DNA from: Adiantum capillus-veneris
Lineage: Eukaryota > Streptophyta > Polypodiopsida > Polypodiales > Pteridaceae
Length of the DNA stretch: 64,000 nt
Assembly (NCBI GenBank): GCA_014529385.2
Contig: CM043971.1
Span: 89,331,340-89,395,339, forward strand
Reading direction: 5' to 3'
The notes under the pieces: model-generated
What the model saw: only the letters and a program-made list of their open reading frames with translations
What the model was told of the DNA's origin: nothing
The model's database searches: none
In this document: positions 35,575-45,735 of the stretch, piece after piece
How the letters are laid out: every line of letters begins with the position of its first letter
How positions within the stretch are numbered: position 1 is the first letter of the stretch
Program-made: the position numbers and the translations under genes

Positions 35575-35754
35575 GTGTATGGTCATCACCCAAAGCGGAC
35601 GGATACTTTGCGTGAAGGTGATGAGAGTGGAGTTGGAGGAGAAGAAGTTTCTACACCAGCAGGATTGTTCCCCGATCCTCCCCCATCTCCATCTACGCCA
35701 CGGATTGCACCAAATCCTATGGAGGATTTGGTCAAGTCAATGATGGAGATGATG
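35575..35754 (+). pseudogene. gag: E2 gag, N-terminal piece
   Basis: Gag forms the virus-like particle. This piece reads TLREGDESGVGGEEVSTPAG and PNPMEDLVKSMMEMM and is cut by insertion of E4. The match to E3 gag (from 52047) sets the phase. The E3 start at ATGGATACTTTG is ACGGATACTTTG here, so the start codon used is unclear; an upstream in-phase ATG exists at 35575. Confidence 0.75.
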
Positions 35755-37014
35755 TGTAAGGTGCAGCGGAAGTGAATGTTGAACTTTGCTCAAGATGAGT
35801 GCTCCGAACTGTGCTCAAGGTTCCTTTTACTTACAGAAGGGAGAGCCTTCCGTTCCTTTAGTGAGAGAGTGCAATGGGCACAAACAAAATGGATGAACAT
35901 TGTGAATGAAGGTGCTAAGACTGAGAGATAGAGAGAAGAATACGACACCAGAATGTTGTCAAACCCTCCTACGAAGGCCCCACTCTCTATGGCGAGAGCG
36001 GTCTACATATGATTGCACAAATCTCTACAATGCTTGGACTCGACGACGATGAGGATGACGACAAGACGGCTGAAATCTGAAAATGCCAAGGGCTGAAATC
36101 GACGACGATGAGGATGACGACAAGACGGCTGAAATCTGAAAATGCCAAGGGCTGAAATTTGCAAATCTTTATCTACTGAATTCTGACTCTATGTCGGTGA
36201 CGATGTCGATGGTGACGATGCGACGACGACGCGTTGGAAACGCAGATGCCGAAATCTGCGTTTTCCACGCTGGAACTGTAAACCTTACGGGATCTGACCG
36301 TGCGGCGCGGATCTGCGGCGGGAAGGTGATATCTACGAAGTTCGGGACTTGTTCTGCAATGTCTAAGGGCTGAAAACTGAAAACGCTGGTTCTAGGGCTG
36401 ATTCCGTCGCAAAGATCTACAAAAACGCTGAGGTTGATCTGCAAACCAAAAACGCTAGGGCTGAATTCTGTGCTTCTGCAAAAACGCTAGGCTTCTGCTG
36501 TGTCTTGCTGTCGCCGGGTTGGTCTGCAATGCAACACACTGGGGCTGATCTGCAATGGAGAAAAACGCTGGCTGTCCTTGGCTGAAAACGCTAAGTCTCC
36601 TACCGAGGGGGGGTCTTGTTGAGAAGGTGCATTGTTGGATGCCAGGTCCCTGCTGCCTCTTCTGCACGAAAGTGCTAGCGCTAGGTTTTCTTATATATAA
36701 ACTTAGCAAAATTGCCCTACCTACTTTCCAACAAAAGTAACTTAGAAAATAATAAGTGAAAAATGTCAAAAATAGGAAAAATAGGTCTATACACTGTAAA
36801 AATGCTACTGATGGGATCTGACTAAAATTTGATGGTCATGTTGTGTGCAACCAAAGGATATGCATCTAATCTAAGTGTCTGGACATGCACGGTCTACGAA
36901 CAGACTCAGAAAAGTGCCAGATCACTTCCTATTCTAGACTGACTTGACTGAACTGAACCCTGGTCATGTTGTAGCTTGTCCACTGACACATAGGGTTGGA
37001 TGTGTCATGTGACA
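35755..37014 (-). repeat. E4 3' LTR (left)
   Basis: 1260 bp. It contains a direct repeat of about 52 bp (CGACGACGATGAGGATGACG at 36040 and near 36100) and many AAAACGCT/GGGCTGAAA words. Confidence 0.9.
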
Positions 37015-37230
37015 TTTCCTCCTTTTCAAAGTGAGGTACTGGTACCGAACTGTATGGCGTCTAGGGAGATTGCCAATAGCATCCGGAATCTTGGAAGGGA
37101 CTCTTCGCCGGCCCACTTTGATGTGTGGGTCGTGCGCTACTTGAACTTCATAAAGGTGTGCAACGCTCGCTTCTTTGGGCAACGCCGAAAGCAACACAAA
37201 GTCTTCCGTGGCTCCTTCGATGCTTCAACT
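36964..37230 (-). pseudogene. E4 chromodomain-like tail
   Basis: The minus strand between the purine tract and about 37230 encodes, in shifting phases, the same C-terminal tail as E2 and E3 (ALHTFMKFK, then LLAISLDAIQFGTST-like). The family role would be chromatin targeting of integrase. It is frameshifted here. Confidence 0.55.
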
Positions 37231-37281
37231 TCGTCTAGAGTTATGCTTCTTTCTGCTTCAAGAATCCCCATGGCTGAAAAT

Positions 37282-37932
37282 TCATGAAACCACTTCCAAC
37301 ACAAAAACATGAACATACCTATTCCATGTAAAGTGACTGGAAAAAATCGTGTCTTCAGACTGTGCATGCAATGTAGATGAACAAAGAGACGTAGTGCCAA
37401 ACCGTTCACCACACACACGCAAACAATGAGATCGAATCTTTCTCTTTTGATCTAAAGCAATCAATTGTGGCAATTCACAACAAAAATGCCCATGCTTGGT
37501 GCTCATACTTTCTTGTGCTCTTTCTACGACTGTGTTGTGCCAAGGAAGAGACATTAAATGTGACTTCTTTGCATGCATACTTTTCAGCTTTTCATGAACA
37601 ATCCGCATACATTCGTGCTCATTCATGAGTGAAACGTGCTCAACGTACAAGATGTCATGCCTAGGAAAAGGGATCACATAAAGGCGCTGATTGAAATACA
37701 GGAAATGATCACGAATGAAACACTCGAACAATGTGTGTTGACTAATCGTTCGAACACACAGTACTTCTTGTAAGGGTTCTTTGGACCTAGGCTCGAGAGC
37801 CAAGATCGGTTCGTCGTGTTTGATCGAATGTGCCTGGGTGTTTGTTGTGGACCTCGACTCGAAAGCCAAGATCGATTCTTCGTGATCGATCGAATCTGCA
37901 ACGAGGTTAGCTTCGCTAGAAAAAGCATCCAC
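37282..37932 (-). pseudogene. E4 degenerate integrase frame, 216 codons
   Basis: Open frame MDAFSSEANLVADSIDHEES onward. It aligns to the spacer after RNase H and to integrase of E2: FIRDHFLYFNQRLYVIPFP matches the integrase N-terminal part, and LPQLIALDQKRKIRSH lies where E2 has LPKSIVSDRDVKFTSN. The second catalytic Asp is therefore missing, and the HPQSDGQTE block carrying the Glu is absent. E1 and E3 show the same kind of damage. The frame is open but cannot be an active integrase. It may survive by chance or serve another role. Confidence 0.75.
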
Positions 37933-37939
37933 TAAACCA

Positions 37940-38110
37940 TCATCCTAGTGAACAATCACGTCTTGATCATACAAATCATCATGCTTGTGAGAAATCACAT
38001 CGTGGTCATCATGCAAATCATCATGCTTGTCAGTGTCATCCACATCATCATGCTCATCATTATCATTCAATTCATCATGCTTATCATCATGCAAATCTTG
38101 TGTGTCATGC
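37940..38110 (-). repeat. Asp/His-rich coding repeat in E4
   Basis: Imperfect CATCATGCTT/CATCAT-type repeats read on the minus strand as HDDKHDELNDNDEHDD and KHDDLHDDHD. In E3 the matching place has only KHDTNFLHDRDVIV, so the repeat expanded within the E4 lineage. Confidence 0.7.
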
Positions 38111-38632
38111 TTTGCAGAAGACACTGAGAGAGTCTCCTTCTCTTGATTCTGTTCAAACTGCGTCTGCCAATAGAAAAGAGTCGCAAGAACTCTTTCATGT
38201 GTTTGTCGGCCTTTTCTTTTCTTGCTTTGTTCTCGCGATCAAATTCTGCTTGTCTTGCTTTGTTCTCGCGATCTATGGCTTCCATTCTTTCTGTGTATTT
38301 ACGCTCTATTGCTGCCATTCTTTCTTCGTGTTCATGCTCTATTTCTGCTTTCATTCTGCATTTCTTGCTTTGCATTCTAACTTCTTGTCCATCATCATCT
38401 TGTCGAAAGCCTCCATAGGAAACCTTGCCGTAGATGGGGAAGGGGGAGGGTCGGAAAAACCTCCTAGTGGGGAAAATTCTTCTTCACCTCTCTCATGCTC
38501 ATCACCTCCAAGCGAAGTAACCATTCCGCTTCGAGTGATGACCATCCACTGAAGTCTTGGGTTCTTGAGGGTCTTAAGGTTCTTGAGGTTCTTGAGTTCT
38601 TGCGGTTCTTGCGGTTCTTCTTTCGCTTGCAA
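38070..38632 (-). pseudogene. gag: E4 gag, N-terminal and coiled-coil part
   Basis: Two overlapping frames give FSDPPPSPSTARFPMEAFDK and then a highly charged segment (ERMAAIERKYTERMEAIDRE), a long helix like the LEREVQRDQR part of E3 gag. The capsid core and zinc knuckle are deleted. It cannot assemble alone. Confidence 0.65.
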
Positions 38633-38964
38633 TCTGTGTTAGAGAAGGATCTTCTCTTCCTCGAGTTCTTCTCTTTCCCGCGGGCGCACCCCTTGGCGGC
38701 CTTGCGCTCACACCAAGGTTGCTTTTTCCCACCTCACGTCGATTGGCCGGCCGCTAAGTGCACGGTCCGCTCTTAGTGAGTGAAAAGAGGCACAAGGGAA
38801 GGCTGGACAAGCCCATCTTTCTTGGGTTTCTTGTCACTCTTCAAAAACACGATTAGGAATCGACACGCCCAAGAAGTCTTGGGTTACGGGCGACTGCAAC
38901 AAGCAAAAAAAATTCTTGGTGGTTCTTGTGGTTCTTTCCTTGAGTGATACAAAACACTGTCAAA

Positions 38965-38976
38965 GCTCTGATACCA
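38965..38976 (-). promoter_or_regulatory. E4 primer-binding site
   Basis: TGGTATCAGAGC on the minus strand, one base from the LTR. Confidence 0.92.
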
Positions 38977-38977
38977 A

Positions 38978-39768
38978 TGTAAGGTGCAGCGGAAGTGAAT
39001 GTTGAACTTTGCTCAAGATGAGTGCTCCGAATTGTGCTCAAGGTTCCTTTTACTTACGGAAGGGAAAGCCTTCCGTTCCTTTAGTGAGAGAGTGCAATGG
39101 GCACAAACGAAGTGGATGAACACTGTGAATGAAGGTGCTAAGACTGAGAGATAGAGAGAAGAATACGACACCAGAATGTTGTCAAACCCTCCTCCGAAGG
39201 CCCCACTCTCTATGGCCAGAGCGGTCTACTTATGATTGCACAAATCTCTACAATGCTTGGACTTGCTGGCGATGAGGACAACGACAAGACGGCTGAAATC
39301 TGAAAATGCTAAGGGCTGAAATCTGCAAATCTTTATCTGCTGAATTCTAACTCTATGTCCGTAACGACATCGATGGTGACGATGCGACGACGACGCGCTG
39401 GAAACGCAGATGCTGAAATCTGCGTTTTCCGGGCTGAAACTGTAAACCTTGCGGGATCTGACCGTGCGGCGAGGATCTGATGCGTGAAGTTGAGATCTAC
39501 GAGGTTCGAGACTTGTTCTGCAATGTCTAAGGGCTGAAAACTGAAAACGCTGGTTCTAGGGCTGATTCCGTCGCGAAGATTTGCAAAAACGCTGAGGTTG
39601 ATCTGCAAACCAAAAACGCTAGGGCTGAATTCTATGCTTCTGCAAAAACGCTAGGCTTCTATTGTGTCTTGCTGTCGCCGGGTTGGTCTGCAATGCAAAA
39701 CACTGAGGCCGATCTACAATGGAGAAAAACGCTGGCTGTCCTTGGCTGAAAACGCTAAGTCTCCTGCC

Positions 39769-39816
<48 letters not shown>

Positions 39817-40213
39817 GGGGGGGGGTTGCTGAGAAGGTGCACTGTTGGATGTCAGGTCCCTGCTGCCTCTTCTGCCAGGAAGTGCTAGCGCTAGGTTTGC
39901 TTATATACAAACTTAGCAAAATTGCCCTACCTACTTTTCAACAAAAATCACTAAGTGAAAAATGTCAAAAATAGGGAAAATAGGTCTATGCACTGTGAAA
40001 ATGCTACTGATGGGATCTGACTAGAATCTGATGGTCATGCTGTGTGCAACCAGAGGATATACATCTAATCTAAGTGTCTGCACATGCACGGTCTTCGAAC
40101 AGACTCAGAAAAGTGTCAGATCACTTCCTATTCTAGACTGACTTGACTGAACTAAACCCTGGTCATGTTGTAGCTTGTCCACTCACACATAGGGTTGGAT
40201 GTGTCACGTGACA
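38978..40213 (-). repeat. E4 5' LTR (right)
   Basis: 1236 bp, very similar to the left LTR. It differs by a 44-base G run at 39771-39814 where the left copy has only about seven G. Confidence 0.9.
39771..39814. repeat. 44-base poly(G) run in the E4 LTR
   Basis: Uninterrupted G, then TT and nine more G. The partner LTR has a short G run at the same place (near 36607). It may be a true expansion or an assembly or sequencing error. Confidence 0.8.
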
Positions 40214-40218
40214 TGATG

Positions 40219-40351
40219 CTACAATAGGAGGTGCAACGTGCCGCGAAAGAAGGGCAGCCATGGAGCGTGAGAGTGAGCAAGCGCGCTTGGCGGCCGAAGA
40301 ACGAAAGGCAACTATGGAGCTTGAACGCGAGCAAGCGCGTGAAGCTCAACG
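40219..40351 (+). pseudogene. gag: E2 gag, second piece (coiled-coil region)
   Basis: Continues the gag after E4: the repeated charged words (ERKATMELEREQAREAQR-like) match E3 gag residues following MMDMM. It has an early TAG. It is cut again at 40355 by the TRIM. Confidence 0.7.
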
Positions 40352-40429
40352 TATATGTCTCAAGACGGGCACCACGTGCCAATAGAAAAGAACAGACTGA
40401 AACAGACTTTTAGCACTTCAATAACAACC

Positions 40430-40433
<4 letters not shown>

Positions 40434-40483
<50 letters not shown>
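40434..40483 (+). repeat. (GA)n microsatellite in TRIM LTR
   Basis: GA run of about 50 bases. The same site in the right LTR (41344-41369) has about 26 bases. Confidence 0.95.
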
Positions 40484-40486
<3 letters not shown>

Positions 40487-40815
40487 ACACGCGACACGGA
40501 GTGGCGGAATTCCATCCTAGAGAGTATTGGCCCCCAAACCTTGGCGCCCCTTTCAATATTTCTTTATATTGCATCAACACAGTACAAGCCGGTACTCCAA
40601 ACTCTACACCTTCTCCAAGAAGCATGCCAGAGAATGAGCCCTAACCTCATATTTAAAGACCCTTGGCCTAAAAAGCAATTACAATGGAAAGCCTTTAAAA
40701 CTCAAAAGCTTCTGGTCCAAAAGCAAAGCCAAAAAGCTGCCAGTGTAAATCACAGAAATCCGTACAACCTGCCACGTCATCAGCCAACGCAATTTTCGAA
40801 AATCTTCTTGTTGTC

Positions 40816-40875
40816 CTTAGGGTTAGGGTTAGGGTTTCCAAAATTAGGGTTTGTAGGTTTTAGGGTTAAGGTTTC
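40816..40875 (+). repeat. Telomere-like repeats inside TRIM LTR
   Basis: TTAGGGTTAGGGTTAGGGTT followed by spaced TTAGGGTTT units. The right LTR has a longer version at about 41692-41800. They are internal to the LTR, so this is not a chromosome end. Confidence 0.85.
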
Positions 40876-41263
40876 AGCAGTTACTATTTCTGGCAAAAAT
40901 TAGGGTTACGGTTTCTACTCTCGGGCAACCACGTCATCACATTGTGACACTTCTTCTGTTACTTGTTCTTCTTAGGGTTTAGGCCCCTCGGCCACATCTG
41001 TAAGTTGGCTCCATTCTTTAGGCTTTGACAAGTCAGCAGCTTGTTACATCTCCCCTTCTTGAAAGAGAGTAATTGTCTGCGATTACAGCATATCTGCAAA
41101 ACAACTCAAGTTAGCTCAAAAAAATTCCGAGGGACAATCAGTTTGCTCTTTTTATCAAGGAATTAGCTTCTCCTTTCGGCTGTTTTGATCAAGGAGTTAG
41201 CTTCTCCTTTCTGCTCTTTTGTAGGACCGGTATGCTTTCAGAAAAGCACATGCCTGATGCTAC

Positions 41264-41343
41264 TGTCACAAGACGGGCACCACGTGCCAATAGAAAAGAA
41301 CAAACTGAAACAGATTTTTAGCACTTCAATAACAACTGAATTA

Positions 41344-41374
<31 letters not shown>

Positions 41375-41905
41375 ACGCGACACGGAGTTGCGGAATTCCA
41401 CCCCAAAGAGTATTGGCCCGAAACCTTGGCGCCCCTTTCGGTATTTCTTTATATTGCATCAACACAGTACAAGCCGGTACTCCAGACTTTGCACCTTCTC
41501 CAGGAAGCATGCCAGAGAATGAGCCCTAACCTCATATTTGAAGGCCCTTGGCCTAAAAAGCAATTGCCTTCAAAACTCAAAAGCTTCAGGTCCAAAAGCA
41601 AAGCCAAAAAGCTGACAGCGTAAATCACGGGGAAATCCGTACAACCTACGACGTCATCCAGCGCAATTGTCGGAAATCTTTTTGCTGCCCTTAGGGTTAG
41701 GGTTAGGGTTTCTGCAGTTTTAGGGTTAGGGTTTCCAAGATTAGGGTTTGCAGGTTTTAGGGTTAGGGTTTCAATGATTAGGGTTTCAGCAATTAGTGTT
41801 TCTGGCAGAAATTAGGGGTAGGGTTTCTGCTCTCGGGCAACCACGTCATCACTTTGTGACACTTCTTCTGTTACTTGTTCTTCTTAGGGTTTAGGCCCAT
41901 CGGCC
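41264..41905 (-). repeat. TRIM LTR, right, main part
   Basis: Starts TGTCACAAGACGGGCACC. It is interrupted at 41905 by a solo LTR and completed at 43066-43120. Telomere-like units lie at about 41692-41800. Confidence 0.85.
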
Positions 41906-43060
41906 TGTTAGGTGCAACGGAATGAATGTTGTATTTTCTCAAGATTAGTGATCTTTATTGCTCAAGGTTCCTTTTAGTTCTTAGGGAAGAAGAGAGTCTT
42001 CCGTCTTATGGAGAGTGCTATGATCACGAACAAAGTGAGTGGATTGTGCGTGCAAGTGAATGAGACTGAGAGAAGGAGAGAGAAAAGATACCACACCCGA
42101 AAGGTTGTAAAACCCTCCTCCGAAGGCCCCACTCTCGTCGGCAAGAGTGGTCTACTTGATTGCACAAAGGTGTACAATGCGAATGCAATGGACTGATGCA
42201 ACTTGGACTATGACGATGACGACGACAACTTGATGGCTGAAATCTGGGATCTTTTATCTACTGTTTTTCATGGTCTTCTTGGTGGCTGAAAATGACTGTT
42301 TTGGCTGCGTTTTGATGGCTGAAAATGGGGGAGCATCTGCAACCAACTTGGGGGCTGATCTGCTTCTGTGTCTAGGGCTGAAACTGCGAGTATCTGCTGC
42401 GGCAAGGGGCTGAAACCAAAAACGCTGAAGGGATCCTGCTGCTAGCCAAAAACGCTAGGCTGATTTGGCTCTGCAATCCAAAAACGTTGGTTGGGCTGTA
42501 TTGGAAAAACGCTAGGGGAACTTGATCGATCTGCTGGCGATGGCGGGGATCTGCAAACGTTAGGGGCTGACGATGGATGGCGATGGCTTGCTGAAGAAGG
42601 TATCGCCAAGGATGGTGTCAGGATGCAAAAACGCTAGGGGGGTCATGAGGGGGGTACTGCTGAGAAGTTGCCTGTTGAGCGGGAAGCTCCTGTTGCCTCT
42701 TCTGCCAGAAAGTGCTAACTTGGGTTTGCTTATATATTAACTTAGCAAAATTGCCCTACCTACTTTTGTAGGAAAGTCACTTAAAAATAATAAGTGAAAA
42801 TCCCAATAAATAGGAAAATAGGCTAAATGCACTGGAAAATTCCCCTAACTGATGCTAATGGATTCTAATGGGAATTCCGATGATCATGCTGTGTGCAACC
42901 GGAGGATATGCATCTATGCTAAGTGACTGGGCATGCACGGTCTACGAATAGACTCACAAAAGTGCCAGATCACTGCTAATCTAACTTGATCGGATTGACT
43001 AAACCCTGTTGTGGTGTAGCTTGTCCACAGACACATAGGGTTGGGATGTGTCACGTGACA
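41906..43060 (-). repeat. E6: solo LTR nested in the TRIM LTR
   Basis: A solo Ty3-type LTR of 1155 bp, plus-strand ends TGTTAGGTGCAACGGAATG and GTGTCACGTGACA. CGGCC is duplicated at 41901-41905 and 43061-43065. The left TRIM LTR reads CGGCCACATCTG without interruption at the same site and so shows the empty state. It is the innermost of four nested events. Confidence 0.93.
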
Positions 43061-43124
43061 CGGCCACATCTGTAAGTTGGCTTCATTCTTTAGGCTTTGA
43101 CACGTCAGCAGTTTGTTACATATA

Positions 43125-44290
43125 GGCCGAAGAAAAGCAAGCGGCTTTGGAGTTAGAGCGTGAGGCACAGAGAGACCAACGCATGCAAGAGTTGGTCCTA
43201 CAGGTACTCACATCAAAGTCCGAGCCAATCAAGGACGTTGGCACTTCATCAAATAGCACAAGTAGAGATGCAGATTCCAACAACCCAGTCACTGAGAAGT
43301 TGACGTTCAATAAGTATGACGGTAAGATGGATGCTAATGTTATTCATTCTTGGTTGCATCAATTTAATACTTACTTTGCGACGACTAAGAAAACAGGGAA
43401 TAGCAAGGTTTTGACGACAGCCATGTATCTTGCCGCCGGTGATGACATCAATTGATATCAAGCTTGGCAAGAGGCACAATTGGCCGCGCACCTAGAGGAA
43501 GCCGAGGAAGACGCACCCCTTTCTTTCAATTGGGTTGACTTCCAAGACAAGCTCAAGGCGCGGTTTATGCCACCTCAGTACTTAGCGCGGTTGAAAGAAG
43601 ATTGGCGCAATCTCAAGCAAAATGGTATATCTTTCTCTAGCCGTGTTTTGCAGCTCGGCACCCAATTACGCAAATCGGATGATGAGCGCAAGGAGGCATT
43701 CCTTTTCGGCTTAGACGAGTATATCAAGTTTGATGTCGAACTACTCGACCCCATAGATCTCAACAAGGCGGTAGCGATTACTCTCGCACAAGAAATGAAG
43801 CACAATAAAGGAAAGCCTAAGGAGAACAAGTCTTCTCACAGTACCTCTCAGACTCCTCAGAACTCACAGTACAGTAAGAATGGTAACTCTTCTAGCCTAT
43901 CTTCCTCTAATCCTTCGGAAAAGAACTCTAAAAATGAATCTAAGGGTAAAGCTAAAACACCTGCTAAACCTAAGCTAACCCAAGATGAAAAAGCTACACA
44001 AGAAATTATAGGAGGATACATAACGCCAGAAGAGCAAATCATTTATGCAAAGGAAGGTCAATGTTATCAATGTCACGTCAAGGGTCATATAAAGAAGGCA
44101 TGTCCTAAGACAGCACCACCTAAAGAACCCAAAGCACCGACAGCTACTACAAGCACTTTAGTGAACCACTTTGATTCTCCGCATGTTTCTGACACACACA
44201 TTGATGACTCTCTCTTTAAATGTTATGATCATGTGAAGGGTCAGCATTTTGTCATATTGTTTGAGCCAAGTCCTACGTGCAAAATGTGGG
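43125..44290 (+). pseudogene. gag: E2 gag, capsid part and zinc knuckle
   Basis: Open from 43147 (ALELEREAQRDQR) through KLTFNKYDGKMDANVIHSWL, a TGA at 43453-43455 where E3 has TGG, then DFQDKLKARFMPPQYLARLK, a typical Ty3 retrotransposon gag core. The CCHC knuckle CYQCHVKGHIKKACP is near 44060-44104. After QHFVILF the protease Asp-Ser-Gly seen in E3 is missing and the sequence jumps toward pol, so protease is deleted. Confidence 0.85.
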
Positions 44291-44482
44291 GTCAACTTGA
44301 AAGTGCACTGGCACGAACGAGTTGCCTATTATTGCGTTCTTGTGCTCAGCCATGAAGGCTTTCTTCCACTCTGGACGTGCTCCTATGAAGTCTAGCCTGA
44401 ATTACGAAGAGGAGCACAAGCGGCATTCATCTATGCCTCTCCAGTTACTCAGAGCCTCAAGGCTCCAGACAGGTGTTCAACT

Positions 44483-45330
44483 TTGTTTACCAAGTATGAG
44501 CACCTCTTTTTGCAGGATGATCTTCCACCCCGTCTCCCTCCCAAGCGATCGGAGGACCATCGCATCGAACTCACGAAGGAGGCACAGCCAGTCAGTAAGG
44601 CTCCCTACCGTTTGAACTTTGAACAAGACTCAAGAGGAAGAGTTAGAGCGGCAACTCAGGGAGTTGGTGGCCAGAGGATTCATACGCCCTAATGTAAGTC
44701 CTTTTGCTGCTCCTATTTTATTTGTCCACAAGAAGCATGGTTCGTCTCGTTTGTGTGTTGATTACAGAGCTTTGAACAAGATGACTGTCAAGAACAAGTT
44801 TCCGATGCCTCGCATTGAGGATATCCTCGATAGGCTCAATGAGGCAAATATTTCCAACAAGGTCAATCTCAAAAGTGGATACCAGCAATGAGGGTATTCA
44901 AAGGCAATATCTAGAAGACCGCCTTTCGCACAGAGCGGTTATGCCTTTTGGATTGACAAGTGCCGTGGGTACATTCAATCGTCTCATCGTAGGCCGTTTT
45001 GGCGATATGATTGGAGGGGGGTGTTTATCTTTCTTGATGATATTCTCATTTTCTTTGCATCGTGGGAACAACATGAAAAGGATGTAGAAAGGGTTTTAGC
45101 CCGTTTGGATGAATGTCAGCTATACATTGCAACTAAGAAATTTGATTTTTTTCTCACTGAAGTTACTTATCTAGGTTATATTATTTATGCAAAAGGTGTC
45201 AAGCTCGATCCCGCGAAGGTAGAACAAGTTTGTTATTGGGATTTGCCCAAAACTGCATATGATGTGCGTTCTTTTCTTGGTTTCTGTCAAGCATATAGTT
45301 CGCACATAGAAAATTTTTGCACACATTGCC
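44483..45330 (+). pseudogene. pol: E2 reverse transcriptase
   Basis: Wording in order: FLQDDLPPRLPPKRSEDHRI, GFIRPNVSPFAAPILFVHKK, RLCVDYRALNKMTVKNKFPM, MPFGLTSA and FLDDILIF (the YxDD box), then YLGYIIYAKGV and the connection KTAYDVRSFLGFCQAY. These are diagnostic of Ty3-type RT. Frameshifts near 44620, 44890 and 45015 and a TGA at 44889-44891 disable it. Confidence 0.88.
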
Positions 45331-45336
45331 GCACCC

Positions 45337-45708
45337 ATGACAGATGTTTTGAAAGGGGTGAAAACTCGCCGACAACGCGTGGTTTTGCTCGAGGCAACCG
45401 TTGAGGCTTTCGCGGCTCTCAAGGTTGCGGTGACAGAAGCACAGTGTCTCATCCTTGCCTCTTGGGACGAATACTTTGAGGTATGGACGGATGCGAGCAA
45501 TGTCGCCATAGATACTATGCATCGGCAGCACGGCCTTCCCGTTGGATTTCTCAGTTTGAAGTTAAATAGTGCCGAAAAGAATTATTCAGTTTGTGACAAA
45601 GAACTTATGTCTGTTATTCACTCTCTCAAGCATATAAAGCATTTTCTATATGGTAGAGAGTTCACAGTTCGCACAGATCATCAAGCCCTCAAGTGGCTCC
45701 CTGCCTAG
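45337..45708 (+). pseudogene. pol: E2 RNase H
   Basis: VWTDASNVAIDT holds the first catalytic Asp, NYSVCDKELMSVIHSLKHIK the Glu region, and RTDHQALKWL another Asp. The frame is open for 123 codons and ends in TAG where E1 reads on. It degrades the RNA strand of the RNA-DNA hybrid during replication. Confidence 0.85.
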
Positions 45709-45735
45709 TGCACATTGGAGTGATCGCCAAGCACG

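Larger units (their letters stand above)
35755..40213 (-). mobile_element. E4: deleted Ty3-type element nested in E2 gag
   Basis: Terminal LTRs of 1260 bp (left, its 3' LTR) and 1236 bp (right, its 5' LTR) start TGTAAGGTGCAGCGGAAG and end GTGACA on the plus strand. TGATG flanks both ends (35750-35754 and 40214-40218). The primer site is at 38976-38965 and a purine tract GAAAAGGAGGAAA at 37027-37015, both minus strand. The 1.96-kb interior holds only a gag start and an integrase remnant, so it is non-autonomous. E2 gag resumes in phase after it. Confidence 0.93.
40356..41048 (-). repeat. TRIM LTR, left
   Basis: Contains a (GA)n run at 40434-40483, the TTGGCGCCCC module at 40541-40570 and telomere-like TTAGGG repeats near 40816-40875. 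Confidence 0.85.
40356..43120 (-). mobile_element. E5: TRIM (miniature LTR retrotransposon) nested in E2 gag, with solo LTR inside
   Basis: Two long direct repeats, 40356-41048 (693 bp) and 41264-43120 (697 bp after removing the solo LTR), flank an interior of only 215 bp. The ends are TGTC..TTACA. TATA flanks it on both sides. Read on the minus strand, a purine tract AAGAAGGGGAGA abuts the 3' LTR (41060-41049), and a diverged primer site TAGCATCAGGC abuts the 5' LTR (41262-41252). No protein is encoded. E2 gag resumes at 43125. Confidence 0.85.

Noticed and set aside
40816-41800. Telomere or subtelomere
   Set aside because: The TTAGGG-type runs are short, interrupted and lie at the same place in both LTRs of a TRIM. 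They move with the element.
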